This document shows positions 36,760 to 45,742 of a stretch of 64,000 nt of DNA, one piece after another. The translations under genes and the position numbers were made by a program. A model generated the notes under the pieces. The model saw only the letters and a program-made list of their open reading frames with translations. It was not told where the DNA came from and ran no database searches. Within the stretch, counting starts at the first letter, position 1; each line of letters starts with the position of its first letter. Location of the stretch: NCBI GenBank assembly GCA_963796915.1, contig CAWCNI010000002.1, positions 124,001 to 188,000 of the forward strand. The letters are read 5' to 3'. The DNA comes from JAENWD01 sp963796915. Its GTDB lineage: Bacteria; Acidobacteriota; Vicinamibacteria; Vicinamibacterales; JAENWD01.

Positions 36760-38313
36760 CTACGATCGGGGCGAGCTCAGGCCAAGGCGGCCCGGCCACC
36801 ACGCGCGGATCGGCTCGAGTGTCGCGCGCACGTACGGACCGAGCGGCGGCTCGAGCGCCAGCGGCAGCATCACGGCGACATAGACGACGCCGGCGATTGT
36901 CGCGACCAGCGCGAGCGACCAGAACCGCATCGGCTCCAGAAGCTGCCCGGCGGCTGCTGCGATCGCGGTGGCGGCCGCGAAACGAACCGCCCAGCCGCGC
37001 AGCTCCCACGCGATGTGTGCGATCGAGGCACCAGTTTCTTTCGACAGCGCGCGGAAGTTCGCGGGCAGGCTGACAGCGGCGACGCCGAGGATCGAGCCCA
37101 CTGGCGCGCCGATCAGGCCGTACGCGTGCACCAGCAGGATCGAGGCGACGAGTGTCACGGCGCCGTCGCCGAGCCCGGTGATCGACAGCCGGCGCTCATG
37201 GCCGAAGGCGAAGAGGGCATAGATCGCTGTGGTGTTGACGTGACGGAGCAGCATGGCGGCCACCAGCACCGCGGTGAGTCGCCAGCCGCCGAACTGCGGC
37301 GCGCCCACCCACCAGGTGACGAAGCCCTGGTTCACGGCGGCGATCACGCAGGTGACGCCGCCGCTCAGGATCAGCATGGCGCGCGTCAGCGCGCTGGTCA
37401 CTTCAGCCAGACGCTCGCGCGCCTCGGCCGTGCGCATCTCGCTCAATGCCGGAGCCGCGGCCTGCATCAGCAGATACGGGTGATTGGTCAGCACTGTCAC
37501 GAGCTTGCCAGTGCACGCGTAGGGCACCACGGCGGCCGGACCGAGCAGCTTGCCGATGATCAGCACATCGGTGCCGTTCAGAAACACCTGCGAGACCTGT
37601 GCGACGCTGACCCACGTCGAGCGACTGAGGAGCGCCCGCGCCTCGGTCCAGGCAACCGACGGCGGCGACGGGGCCCAGGTTGCGGGGAAGTGGGAACGCA
37701 AACGCCACCAGCAGGCGCCGGCCGTCACCAGCTGCGTGACGATCCATCCGGCCACCATCGCGACCAGGCTGGAGCCGGCGAAGACCATCGCGACGGTCGT
37801 GACTGTGCCCGCCGTCCAGGCAGCCAGTTGCACCTGACCGAGGTAGGTGAGGTCCTGCAGGCCCTGCAGCGTCGCGTGGTAGACCCGCAGCGGAAACGTC
37901 ACGACAAACGTCACGAGGATCGCGACAAACGGCAGCCGCAGCTCCGCCCACTCCGCCGGCAGCATCACCCAGACTGCCAGTGCCGCGACAGCGGCCACCG
38001 GAACCTGCCACCGCACGATTCGCCGGAAGCGGCCGATCGTCCTGGCGAGATCGGCGGGATCGCCGCCCTGCAGCGTTCGCCCCGTCGCGTAAGCGGTCTC
38101 TCTCGGCAGCAAGGCGACGATGCCGAAATCGAGGAGCAGGAGATAGCCGAGGATCTGGGTCGCGACCAGCCACAGCCCGAGATCGTGCTGCCCGATGCGA
38201 CGCAGGAGGAAGGGGGTGAGCCACAGCCCGACCACCGTCACCAGCGCGAGATACACGTATCCCAGGCTGATGCCACCGAGGAACCGGTGCGTGCGGCTGG
38301 TGCTGGCGGTCAT
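36760..38313 (-). CDS. Polysaccharide repeat-unit flippase (Wzx-like, MATE/MOP superfamily)
   Basis: 517 residues with about 12-14 hydrophobic helices and few charged loops. The opening GISLGYVYLALVTVVGLWLTPFLLRRIG is the usual first helix of Wzx/RfbX proteins. Conserved polar positions include STWVSVAQVSQVFLNGTDVLIIGKLLGPAAV. It should flip undecaprenyl-linked repeats across the inner membrane. With a Wzy-like protein, Wza and Wzc encoded nearby it completes a Wzx/Wzy pathway. It starts 11 bases after the methyltransferase gene. Confidence 0.88.
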   Translation of the reverse strand: MTASTSRTHRFLGGISLGYVYLALVTVVGLWLTPFLLRRIGQHDLGLWLVATQILGYLLLLDFGIVALLPRETAYATGRTLQGGDPADLARTIGRFRRIVRWQVPVAAVAALAVWVMLPAEWAELRLPFVAILVTFVVTFPLRVYHATLQGLQDLTYLGQVQLAAWTAGTVTTVAMVFAGSSLVAMVAGWIVTQLVTAGACWWRLRSHFPATWAPSPPSVAWTEARALLSRSTWVSVAQVSQVFLNGTDVLIIGKLLGPAAVVPYACTGKLVTVLTNHPYLLMQAAAPALSEMRTAEARERLAEVTSALTRAMLILSGGVTCVIAAVNQGFVTWWVGAPQFGGWRLTAVLVAAMLLRHVNTTAIYALFAFGHERRLSITGLGDGAVTLVASILLVHAYGLIGAPVGSILGVAAVSLPANFRALSKETGASIAHIAWELRGWAVRFAAATAIAAAAGQLLEPMRFWSLALVATIAGVVYVAVMLPLALEPPLGPYVRATLEPIRAWWPGRLGLSSPRS

Positions 38314-38324
38314 GCGGGACCGGG

Positions 38325-38858
38325 CTACGGCTTCTCGACCCGCAGCTCGTAGTACAGAAACCAGGCGGGAAAGATCCAGGTCCACCGACGCTCGTACGGT
38401 TCCGGGAACCGGTTGGCGAGACGCCGGATCACCTTGTTGACGAGTGACGGGTGGAATATCAGGCTGGTGGCGACACGGGAGAAGCGCCGTGTCGTGTAGA
38501 AGCTCCACTGGTTCTCACCGGTGAAGTAGTGCGTGCTGAACCACCCGAAGTAGTGGCGGTGTGTAATGTCGGTGAAGGCGTTGGCCGAGGAGAAGTGCGG
38601 CACCGTGATCCGCACGAGGCCGCCCGGCGCCGTGACGCGGTGGATTTCTTCCATCACCGGCACCAGCCGATCGAGATGCTCGAGCACGTCAAACGCCAGC
38701 ACCTCGGTGAAGGCGTTGTCTGGGAACGGCCACGGCAGGCAGTTCAGGTCGTGCACCACGTCGGTGTGCTCGCCCGGGACGAGGTCCACGTTCACGGCAT
38801 CCGGCCGCGGCTGCCGGCCACAACCGAGATTGAGCGTCTTCTTGCCGGCGGGATTCAT
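38325..38858 (-). CDS. SAM-dependent methyltransferase of the polysaccharide operon
   Basis: 177 residues. Motif I is TLNLGCGRQPRPDAVNVDLVPG, followed by FPDNAFTEVLAFDVLEHLDRLVPVMEEIHRVTAPGGLVRITVPHF. This is the standard methyltransferase-11 organisation. The C-terminal HYFGWFSTHYFTGENQWSFYT is rich in aromatics and may hold a sugar or lipid acceptor. ATG at 38858 is preferred; GTG at 38867 adds three residues. It lies 12 bases from the polymerase-like gene. Confidence 0.8.
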   Translation of the reverse strand: MNPAGKKTLNLGCGRQPRPDAVNVDLVPGEHTDVVHDLNCLPWPFPDNAFTEVLAFDVLEHLDRLVPVMEEIHRVTAPGGLVRITVPHFSSANAFTDITHRHYFGWFSTHYFTGENQWSFYTTRRFSRVATSLIFHPSLVNKVIRRLANRFPEPYERRWTWIFPAWFLYYELRVEKP

Positions 38859-38870
38859 CGCTGTCACTGA

Positions 38871-40190
38871 CTACGCCGCTGGCTGGCCCTGGCGCATCTG
38901 GCGCGGCACCGGGAACGTCCTCGGTGATGCGGTGAACCATCCGATCGTCAGCAGCATCAGCATCGTCTGGGGCACGGCCGCCAGCATCCCCATGCCCAGC
39001 ATGCCGGAGATGAAGATCGAGGCGCATGAAACCCAGACAAGGCGCCGCCCGAGCAGCCACGAGTCCCGGGTCCGGCCGGGGCGCCGTGTGAGGACCCAGA
39101 TGATGAACAGCACCCAGATGAACAGGCCGGGCACCCCCTGCTCGAGCGCGATCCTGGCGTACTCGCTCTCGATGATCGTGTCCGGCTCCTTTTCTTCGCG
39201 GAGGAAGTAGGGGATGCTCGTGCCGCCGCTGGCCAGGCCGCGTCCGAGAGGGTGCTGAGACACGACGTCGAAGAAGCTCTCGTTCACGCTCTCGCTGATG
39301 CGGCCCGACACCATCGCGCCGTCGGTCAGCGTGGTGAATCGCTGGAACCGTGCGTTCCCGGCCACGACGTAGCCGACGATCGCGATCGCGAGCACCCATC
39401 GGAGCCATTGGCGTGCGGACAGGCCGCCAGTGAACGTGACGACCAGCGCGAGCAGCGTGACCGTCACGATATGCGTGCGCGCCGCCGCCATGAACACGCC
39501 GAGGAAGCTCGCGATGATGGCCGAGCCGAGCAGCGCCGCATCGGTGCGCTTGAGATCCGGCTGCGTCCACGCGCCGACCAGCAGCGGAATCGTCACCGCC
39601 ATGGCGCCGGCGAACGCGTGGGCGCTCGAGAACGACGACGGAATCCTGTACGCCGTGTGGTTCAACAGGTCCTGGCTCTTGTAGATGATGTCGGTGACCT
39701 CGTTGACGGGGAAGAACGGCTCGATGCCGATCAGGAACTCGATCGTCCCGAGCGCCACCGCTCCCAGGTTCAGGACGGCGATGAACAGCGCGAGATCCTT
39801 GAGGTCCTGCGACGTCAGCCGGGCGCCGAAGAGCAGAAACGGCAGCAGGAAGATGTTGGCGCGGAGCCCGACCGTCTGGATCAGCGGGTTGTCGCCCGGG
39901 AAGAGGATGAACAGCAGCACGGGCCAGCCGATCAGAATCACCAGCCAGATGCGCAGATCGTGCGAGGCGAGGCGCTGCTCCCGTGTCAGCGGACGCCAGA
40001 TCTGCGCGGCAAACAGGCCGATCGCGCCCAGGTCGAACATCAGGTACGTCCAGCTGTCCGGGTAGTTGGCCCGGGCGATCCCGTAGACGTAGCCCACCGC
40101 TGTAATGGCGCACAGCCCGAGTTTGAGCGAGCGGTTCGCTGCCAGAAAGCAGCCGATGAGCGAACCGACTGCGAGAAGGATGGAAATCAT
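38871..40190 (-). CDS. Polysaccharide polymerase / O-antigen-ligase-like membrane protein (Wzy candidate)
   Basis: 439 residues with about 11-12 hydrophobic helices. The large periplasmic loop ends HPLGRGLASGGTSIPYFLR and IIESEYARIALEQGVPGLFIWVLF, the pattern of Wzy/ligase proteins of this superfamily. Conserved Arg residues in GRISESV and ARTHIVTV fit the loop chemistry. Its place beside the flippase makes it the better Wzy candidate, leaving the gene at 23399 as possible ligase. It overlaps the GT4 upstream by four bases. Confidence 0.82.
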   Translation of the reverse strand: MISILLAVGSLIGCFLAANRSLKLGLCAITAVGYVYGIARANYPDSWTYLMFDLGAIGLFAAQIWRPLTREQRLASHDLRIWLVILIGWPVLLFILFPGDNPLIQTVGLRANIFLLPFLLFGARLTSQDLKDLALFIAVLNLGAVALGTIEFLIGIEPFFPVNEVTDIIYKSQDLLNHTAYRIPSSFSSAHAFAGAMAVTIPLLVGAWTQPDLKRTDAALLGSAIIASFLGVFMAAARTHIVTVTLLALVVTFTGGLSARQWLRWVLAIAIVGYVVAGNARFQRFTTLTDGAMVSGRISESVNESFFDVVSQHPLGRGLASGGTSIPYFLREEKEPDTIIESEYARIALEQGVPGLFIWVLFIIWVLTRRPGRTRDSWLLGRRLVWVSCASIFISGMLGMGMLAAVPQTMLMLLTIGWFTASPRTFPVPRQMRQGQPAA

Positions 40191-41362
40191 GCCGGTGGTT
40201 TCACGGGAGCGTCAGCCTGCAATCCGAGCGTCGATCGGCTGTCCTGACCGATCACGTCGGCAATCGCCTGAATGGACGCGCGGACGTCGGTGAATATTGT
40301 GGCGCGCGCCCGCGCCGCAGCGCTCATGGCCTTGCGGCCGGTCTCATCGCCGACCACCTGCAAGAGCGCAGCGGCCAGGGGTTCGGGCGCACCCGCGGGC
40401 ACGAGCACGGCGCAGGTGTCGTCCACGATTTCGCCAACGGCGCCGAGGTTCGTCGCCACGACCGGCAGGCCGGCGGCGAGGGCCTCGACAAAGGTCAGGC
40501 CGAACGGCTCGGCGCCCTCGTTCGGCTGACAGTAGATATCCGCTGCCCTCAAGACGTCCGCCATGTCGCGACGCTCGCCGAGAAAGCTGACGCGATCCGA
40601 CAACCCTGCCCTGGACACGTGCGCCGACAACGCGTCCACGTACGCGACCTCGACAGGCCGTTGCGCGCCGCCTGCAATCCAGCAACGCCATGGCAGGTCG
40701 CGATTGATCAGCGCCAACGCGTCGATGAGCGCGTGATGCCCCTTCCAGCCTTCCATGCGTGCCGCCATCACGATGACGACGGCGTCGAGCGGCGTGTTGA
40801 GCGACGCCCGCAACCCGGCCCGCGACGCGCCGCCACTGGCCGCTTCGACCGACACCGGCGCGTAGCACACCTCTCGCGGCACGCCAGCGTATCGACCGCG
40901 TGAAGCCGCGCAGGTGTAGTGGCTGTTGCAGATCACCAGATCGGGAGGGCTCAGCGCCGCCGCACGTTCAAGCCAGGACGCGCCAGACTCCGGCGCATGA
41001 AGCCAGCGCACGAGGCGTCGGCCTGCGCGACGCACGGCCGGCCCGAAAATCGCCTGCGACCACGAGGAGTGCACCACGACGACTGCGGGCCCTGCCTGGT
41101 CGAGCAGGGATCGAAGCTCCAGGCGCACCCGGCGCACCTGCCACGGCCGGCTGACGCGCACGTCACCGAGCAGCGCCACTGTCGCGCCGGACTGCGCGAG
41201 TGACTCGGACAACCGCCCTTCGAAGCAGAGCGCGAACGCGGACGTCATCGGCGGGCCGGACTCGCGGGCGAGTGTCTCGAGAATGCGTTCGACGCCGCCG
41301 AACATGTTGCCGCTGTGCACATGCAGCACGTGCAGTGACGGGCCAGGACGATCGCCAGTCAC
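40187..41362 (-). CDS. GT4 glycosyltransferase
   Basis: 391 residues. N-terminal LHVLHVHSGNMFGGVERILETLA; donor domain VIVMAARMEGWKGHHALIDALALI, VSFLGERRDMADVLRAADIYCQPN and EPFGLTFVEALAAGLPVVATNLGAVGEIV with EX7E. It overlaps its neighbours on both sides by four bases. The MFGGVER loop is shared with wbp/wcl-type mannosyl- and glucosyl-transferases, but specificity is not deducible. Confidence 0.88.
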   Translation of the reverse strand: MTGDRPGPSLHVLHVHSGNMFGGVERILETLARESGPPMTSAFALCFEGRLSESLAQSGATVALLGDVRVSRPWQVRRVRLELRSLLDQAGPAVVVVHSSWSQAIFGPAVRRAGRRLVRWLHAPESGASWLERAAALSPPDLVICNSHYTCAASRGRYAGVPREVCYAPVSVEAASGGASRAGLRASLNTPLDAVVIVMAARMEGWKGHHALIDALALINRDLPWRCWIAGGAQRPVEVAYVDALSAHVSRAGLSDRVSFLGERRDMADVLRAADIYCQPNEGAEPFGLTFVEALAAGLPVVATNLGAVGEIVDDTCAVLVPAGAPEPLAAALLQVVGDETGRKAMSAAARARATIFTDVRASIQAIADVIGQDSRSTLGLQADAPVKPPA

Positions 41363-42567
41363 GCCGCAAGCGCCGGGGTCAGCACCGATGCGTACTCGGC
41401 GGCGACGGACTCGGCGAACCGCGTACGCGTGAACCTGTCAACGGCGGTGGCCCTGGCCGCGGCAGCGAGCCGTGCCCGCCGGCCCGGGTCGGCCGCCAGT
41501 TGCGCAATGGCGTCGGCGAGCATCGCCGGGTCGTTCGGCCTGACGATCAGCGCGTCGATACCGGACCGGACCAGTTCCGCCGCGCCTCCCTGGGCCGTCG
41601 TAATCACCGCGCGTCCTGTGCTCATGGCCTCGGCGATCACCAGCCCGAACGGCTCGGGCTCGGTGCTGGCGTGGACCACGACATCGAGGGCGCGCAATGC
41701 GGCGGCGCGATCGTGCTGAAAGCCGGAAAACCCGACCCGGTCGCCCAGGTGCAGCGCATCGCGGTCCGTGACGAGCTCGGCCTGGCTGAACTGACTGCCG
41801 CGCGTCTGGTAGAGAGGGCCGCCGATGACGTACGCGCGTACCGGCACTCCAGCGGGCAACCGGTGGATGGCATCCAGGAACACCCGCTGGCCTTTCCACC
41901 GGGCGAAGGTCGCCATCAAGCCCACGCGGATTGTTCCCGGCGGCGATGGCGGCAGGCCGCACGCGGCGTCGAGGTCCAGCGTGGGGCCAGACGGCGTCAG
42001 GCCATCGACGTCCACGCCATTCAGCACCGCGCGGACCGGCACTCGTCCGTGAAACACCAGGTCCAGGTCTGCGGCCAGGCTGTTGGAGGTCGCAAGCGCC
42101 AGCCGCGCTCTCGGCGCCAGCAGCCGCAGCAGCCGCGCGGTGACGGGCCGGTGGGTCAGATAGTCGTGCACGTGCCACACGAGTGGGGCGTCCGGCACTC
42201 TGGCCAGCGCCGACAGCACGTGCATCTTGAGGCCGTTGGAGTGAATGAGGGTGGGTCGGAAGTCCTGCGCGAGGCTGCGAAGCGCCTTCAGAAAGCGACG
42301 CGTCGGCCCGACAGCGCCCGCCAGGTGCCACGCCACGCTGCCAGGCGAGACGCCCGCCTCACCAAGCGACGCCAGCGCCGGAGCCAGCGGCAGCACTGAC
42401 GCCGACATACCGGCCGCCTGCGCCGCGGCGATGACGGGGCCCGCTTCCGGCGATGCCAGGTGAAGCGCCCAGTCCGGATGCGTCACGCGAAGCGCCGCTG
42501 CGAGATCGAGCAGGACACGCTCAGCTCCGCCCAGCTGACCGGACGAGCTGAGATAGAGGATGCGCAT
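41359..42567 (-). CDS. GT4 glycosyltransferase
   Basis: 402 residues from ATG at 42567. It opens MRILYLSSSGQLGGAERVLLDLAAAL, and its donor domain contains VGLMATFARWKGQRVFLDAIHRLP, VGFSGFQHDRAAALRALDVVVHAS and EPFGLVIAEAMSTGRAVITTAQGGAAELV with EX7E. It is the first glycosyltransferase gene after the Wzc-type kinase gene, 99 bases downstream of it. This gap is one of the few of any size inside the operon. Confidence 0.88.
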   Translation of the reverse strand: MRILYLSSSGQLGGAERVLLDLAAALRVTHPDWALHLASPEAGPVIAAAQAAGMSASVLPLAPALASLGEAGVSPGSVAWHLAGAVGPTRRFLKALRSLAQDFRPTLIHSNGLKMHVLSALARVPDAPLVWHVHDYLTHRPVTARLLRLLAPRARLALATSNSLAADLDLVFHGRVPVRAVLNGVDVDGLTPSGPTLDLDAACGLPPSPPGTIRVGLMATFARWKGQRVFLDAIHRLPAGVPVRAYVIGGPLYQTRGSQFSQAELVTDRDALHLGDRVGFSGFQHDRAAALRALDVVVHASTEPEPFGLVIAEAMSTGRAVITTAQGGAAELVRSGIDALIVRPNDPAMLADAIAQLAADPGRRARLAAAARATAVDRFTRTRFAESVAAEYASVLTPALAA

Positions 42568-42666
42568 CAACCCTGTGCGATCGGTTCGCGAGGGCGGGGT
42601 GGCACAGCCATGCAGGCCGTCAGAAAGACATCCGGGATCGCCGGCCGGATCTCGTGGGCACGCGCG

Positions 42667-44907
42667 TCAGGCGCGCTTCTGATGCGCGGCCTGCGCGTAG
42701 TAGCGGCTGTATTCCTTCCGGTAATACGTCGAGTAGTAGTACGGGTTGTGCTCGAGATCGACGCGGTTCAGCACCGCGCCGATGATGTGGGCCTGCACCG
42801 CCTGCAGCTGGTCGATCGCTGCCTTTGCCGCGTGACGGCTGGTCTGGTCGGCACCCACCACGAAGACGACGCCGCTCACCGTGTTGGCCAGAATCGACGC
42901 ATCCGCCACGGCCAGCACCGGCGGCGAGTCGATGATCACCCAGTCGAAGTGCTCGGACAACGTCGCGAAGTACTCGTCGAACCGTTTGGACCCGAGGAGC
43001 TCGGCCGGGTTGGGCGGAATCATCCCCGCCGGCAGCACCGCCAGGCCTGGCACGGCGGTCTTGCGCACGGCCTCGCTCGGCTTGCAATCGCCGACCAGAA
43101 GGTTTGACAGCCCCGGCTCCTGCGTGAACTCGAAAATCTCGTGGACGCGCGGCCGGCGCATATCGGCGTCGATGTGCAGCACGCGCTGGCCTGCCTGCGC
43201 CAGCGACACCGACAGGTTCGCCGAGAACATGCTCTTGCCTTCGCCAGGCCCGGCACTGGTCACGACGATCGTGCGCACGCCTTCCTCGGCCGACGAGAAC
43301 AGCACGTTGGTGCGAACCGCGCGGATGGCTTCGGCAAAATGCGGGGGCACACTCTGGCTGACGAGTGACGGGCCCTTGGCGTCGATTTCGGGGACCATTC
43401 CTAGGAACGGGAGCGCGAGGTGCGCCCGCAGCTCCTGCGGCGACTTGATCCGGTTGTCGAAGTACTCGAAGAGGAACACGAGCCCGATGGCAAACACGAG
43501 GCCCGAGAGCACGGCGGTCATCAGGTCTGCCTGGCGCCGCGGGAGGATCGGCCAGCGCGGCACTTCGGCGTTGTCGACGACCCGGATGTTGCTGGCCTTC
43601 AGCTCGCCGGAGATCCCGGTCTCCTTGGTGCGCTGCAGCAGCGCTTCGTAGACCTGGCGGTTGCTCTCCGCCTCGCGGTTGAGGACGCTGTATTCGATGC
43701 CCTTGCGATTCAGTCCGAGCGCTTCGGCCTTCTGCGAGTTGAGCGCCTCGACCAGGCTCGCTTCCTGCGCCGCCGCGGCCTCGTACTCGGCCTTCACGGA
43801 GTCGACGACCTTGTTGACCTCGCTCGACAGCTTGGCCTGCGTCGACTCGAGCGCTGAGTGGACCTTGACCATCTCCGGGTGACGATCGCCGTACTTCTCC
43901 GCGAGCTGCGCCTGCTGCCGCTGCAGGTCGCCGATCTCGGTCTTCAGCTTCTGCACGTAGTCGTTCGAGAGCACCGCCGGGAACGTCTCGATGGCCGCGG
44001 TGCCCTGGATGGCCTTCAGCTGGTTGTAGAGCGCTTCCTTCTCGATACGCGTCGTCTTGGCCTTGGTGACAGCGCTGTTGAGATCGCCAAGACGCTGGAC
44101 GACGATGTTCTGGCGATCTTCCACGGCGACAGCGTCGTGCTCTTCCTTGAATTTCTGCAGCGCGGACTCGCTGGCCTCGACCTTCTTGCGCTGTTCCGCC
44201 AGCCTGTCGCCCAGCCAGTCGGTGGCTTCCTTCGACGCCGAGAACTTGTATTCCAGGTTCTGCTCGATGTACGCCTTGGCGTGGGCGTTGGCCATGTCCG
44301 CGGCCAGCTGCGGATCGGTGGACGTGAACTTCAGATCGACGAGACGGCTGTTGGTGATCGGGACGACGGTGAGCGATCCCAGCACCAGGTTCACGTAGGG
44401 CGCTGTCGGATCCTGATTGGCTTCGACCGCGGCGGCTTTTGCCTCAGCGGCCTTTCCGCTCTCGCCCATGCCCACCTGGCGCTTCACCCAGCTCCAGGCG
44501 CCGGAGAGTCCAGTGGTTTCAGGGTCAGGCACCGACGCATGCTCGGGCGACAGCCGGTCCTTGAGATGCATGCTCTCCGCGGTTCGCCGGGCCAGGCTGC
44601 GACTCTGGAGGACGCGATACTGCGTGCGGTAGAAGTCGTCGTTGTACCAGCCGTCCTGCTGCTGGAACATCGTGTCCAGCGTGCCGACCTTCGGCGTGTC
44701 CTTCTCGATCAGGATCTGTGTCCGCGCCTCGTAGATCGTGACCTTGCGGTAGCTGTTGATCGTCCCCACAGCGCAGACAATCAGGAACGCGGGAATGGCG
44801 ATCCAGCGCCGCTTGTACAGCACGCGGACGTAGTCCATCAGATGACGCTCGTCGTCCTGGTGCGTCAGCTGTGCAAGGTTGGGCTTGCTGCGGTTGTCGG
44901 TCGTCAT
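42667..44907 (-). CDS. Wzc-type polysaccharide co-polymerase with tyrosine autokinase domain
   Basis: 746 residues from ATG at 44907. The Wzz-like N-terminal part has a first membrane helix (RRWIAIPAFLIVCAVG) and a long periplasmic coiled-coil stretch. The second membrane helix (LMTAVLSGLVFAIGLVFLFEYF) lies at about residue 465. The BY-kinase domain has Walker A SAGPGEGKS (about residue 552), Walker A' VLHIDADMRRP and Walker B WVIIDSPP. The C-terminus is a dense Tyr cluster (YYYSTYYRKEYSRYY), the autophosphorylation tail. The protein controls chain length and contacts Wza. It lies 16 bases downstream of the Wza-like gene. Confidence 0.93.
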   Translation of the reverse strand: MTTDNRSKPNLAQLTHQDDERHLMDYVRVLYKRRWIAIPAFLIVCAVGTINSYRKVTIYEARTQILIEKDTPKVGTLDTMFQQQDGWYNDDFYRTQYRVLQSRSLARRTAESMHLKDRLSPEHASVPDPETTGLSGAWSWVKRQVGMGESGKAAEAKAAAVEANQDPTAPYVNLVLGSLTVVPITNSRLVDLKFTSTDPQLAADMANAHAKAYIEQNLEYKFSASKEATDWLGDRLAEQRKKVEASESALQKFKEEHDAVAVEDRQNIVVQRLGDLNSAVTKAKTTRIEKEALYNQLKAIQGTAAIETFPAVLSNDYVQKLKTEIGDLQRQQAQLAEKYGDRHPEMVKVHSALESTQAKLSSEVNKVVDSVKAEYEAAAAQEASLVEALNSQKAEALGLNRKGIEYSVLNREAESNRQVYEALLQRTKETGISGELKASNIRVVDNAEVPRWPILPRRQADLMTAVLSGLVFAIGLVFLFEYFDNRIKSPQELRAHLALPFLGMVPEIDAKGPSLVSQSVPPHFAEAIRAVRTNVLFSSAEEGVRTIVVTSAGPGEGKSMFSANLSVSLAQAGQRVLHIDADMRRPRVHEIFEFTQEPGLSNLLVGDCKPSEAVRKTAVPGLAVLPAGMIPPNPAELLGSKRFDEYFATLSEHFDWVIIDSPPVLAVADASILANTVSGVVFVVGADQTSRHAAKAAIDQLQAVQAHIIGAVLNRVDLEHNPYYYSTYYRKEYSRYYAQAAHQKRA

Positions 44908-44923
44908 GATCCCGTGCCTGGGC

Positions 44924-45742
44924 TTAGAAGAAGCGTTCCGCCACAATCAGTGTATCGCCGGGTTCCACCGTATCGGTCAACTTCGCCTTCAACTCCGCTT
45001 TCTTGCCGTCGACGGTCCGGATGATCTTCACGCGGCCCGTCGAGCCGCGGTCCGTCACGCCTCCCGCCAGCGCCAGCGCCTGCAGGACGGTGATGCCCTT
45101 GGTCACGGCATACGCGCCCGGCGTCTTCACCTGGCCGAAGACGTAGACCGACTGAGCCTTGGGGACGACGATGGTGTCGCCGTCTTTCAGCGTGATGTTC
45201 TTGGACAGGTCGCCTTCCTGCAACTGGCGGATATTGACCCTGATCACCGTCGCGTCGGAGGCCTGGTCGGGCAGAAGCGGCCCAGCGGCCTTACCGGGGG
45301 CGGGCCGGACGACCAAGATCTCGTCCGCCGCGCCGACAGTGGTGGCGCCGGCCTTGGAGAGCGCCTCGATGAGGGTCATGTTGCCGCTGAGCGGATACGG
45401 CCCGGGCTGACGCACCTCACCGAGAATGAAGATGCGCTGGCTCTGGTAGGTTTCCACCGCCACTGTCACCTGGGGGTTCTTCAGGTACCCGTCGGCGAGG
45501 CGCTTCTGGAGGTCCTGCTCCAGCGCGCGGAGCGTCATACCCGCGGCCTTCATGCGGCCGATGAGCGGGAAGCTGAACGAGCCGTCAGTCTCCACCTTGA
45601 ACTTGCCGGACAGATCCGCCTGGTCGTACACGGTGATCGTGAGAACGTCCTGCGCGCCGACGACGTAGTCCGCCTGCTGGGCGACGACGATCGGCGAAGC
45701 GACGCCGAGAAACAGAGCCAACCCGATCAGAAGACGTCTCAT
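44924..45742 (-). CDS. Polysaccharide export protein, short Wza/OPX type
   Basis: 272 residues with a signal peptide (MRRLLIGLALFLGVASPIVVAQ). The poly-export domain is DYVVGAQDVLTITVYDQADLSGKFKVETDGSFSFPLIG. Two SLBB-like domains follow, around IFILGEVRQPGPYPLSGNMTLIEALSKAG and VYVFGQVKTPGAYAVTKGITVLQALALAGG. It lacks a lipobox Cys and the C-terminal helix with which E. coli Wza (about 360 mature residues) spans the outer membrane. It therefore probably needs a separate outer-membrane pore, for which the adjacent beta-barrel gene is the candidate. The start overlaps the previous stop by one base (TGATG). Confidence 0.92.
   Translation of the reverse strand: MRRLLIGLALFLGVASPIVVAQQADYVVGAQDVLTITVYDQADLSGKFKVETDGSFSFPLIGRMKAAGMTLRALEQDLQKRLADGYLKNPQVTVAVETYQSQRIFILGEVRQPGPYPLSGNMTLIEALSKAGATTVGAADEILVVRPAPGKAAGPLLPDQASDATVIRVNIRQLQEGDLSKNITLKDGDTIVVPKAQSVYVFGQVKTPGAYAVTKGITVLQALALAGGVTDRGSTGRVKIIRTVDGKKAELKAKLTDTVEPGDTLIVAERFF

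Noticed and set aside
36718..38352. A 544-codon plus-strand open frame opposite the flippase
   Set aside because: Composition is Arg/His/Gln-rich without motifs; the minus strand encodes a clear multi-helix flippase.
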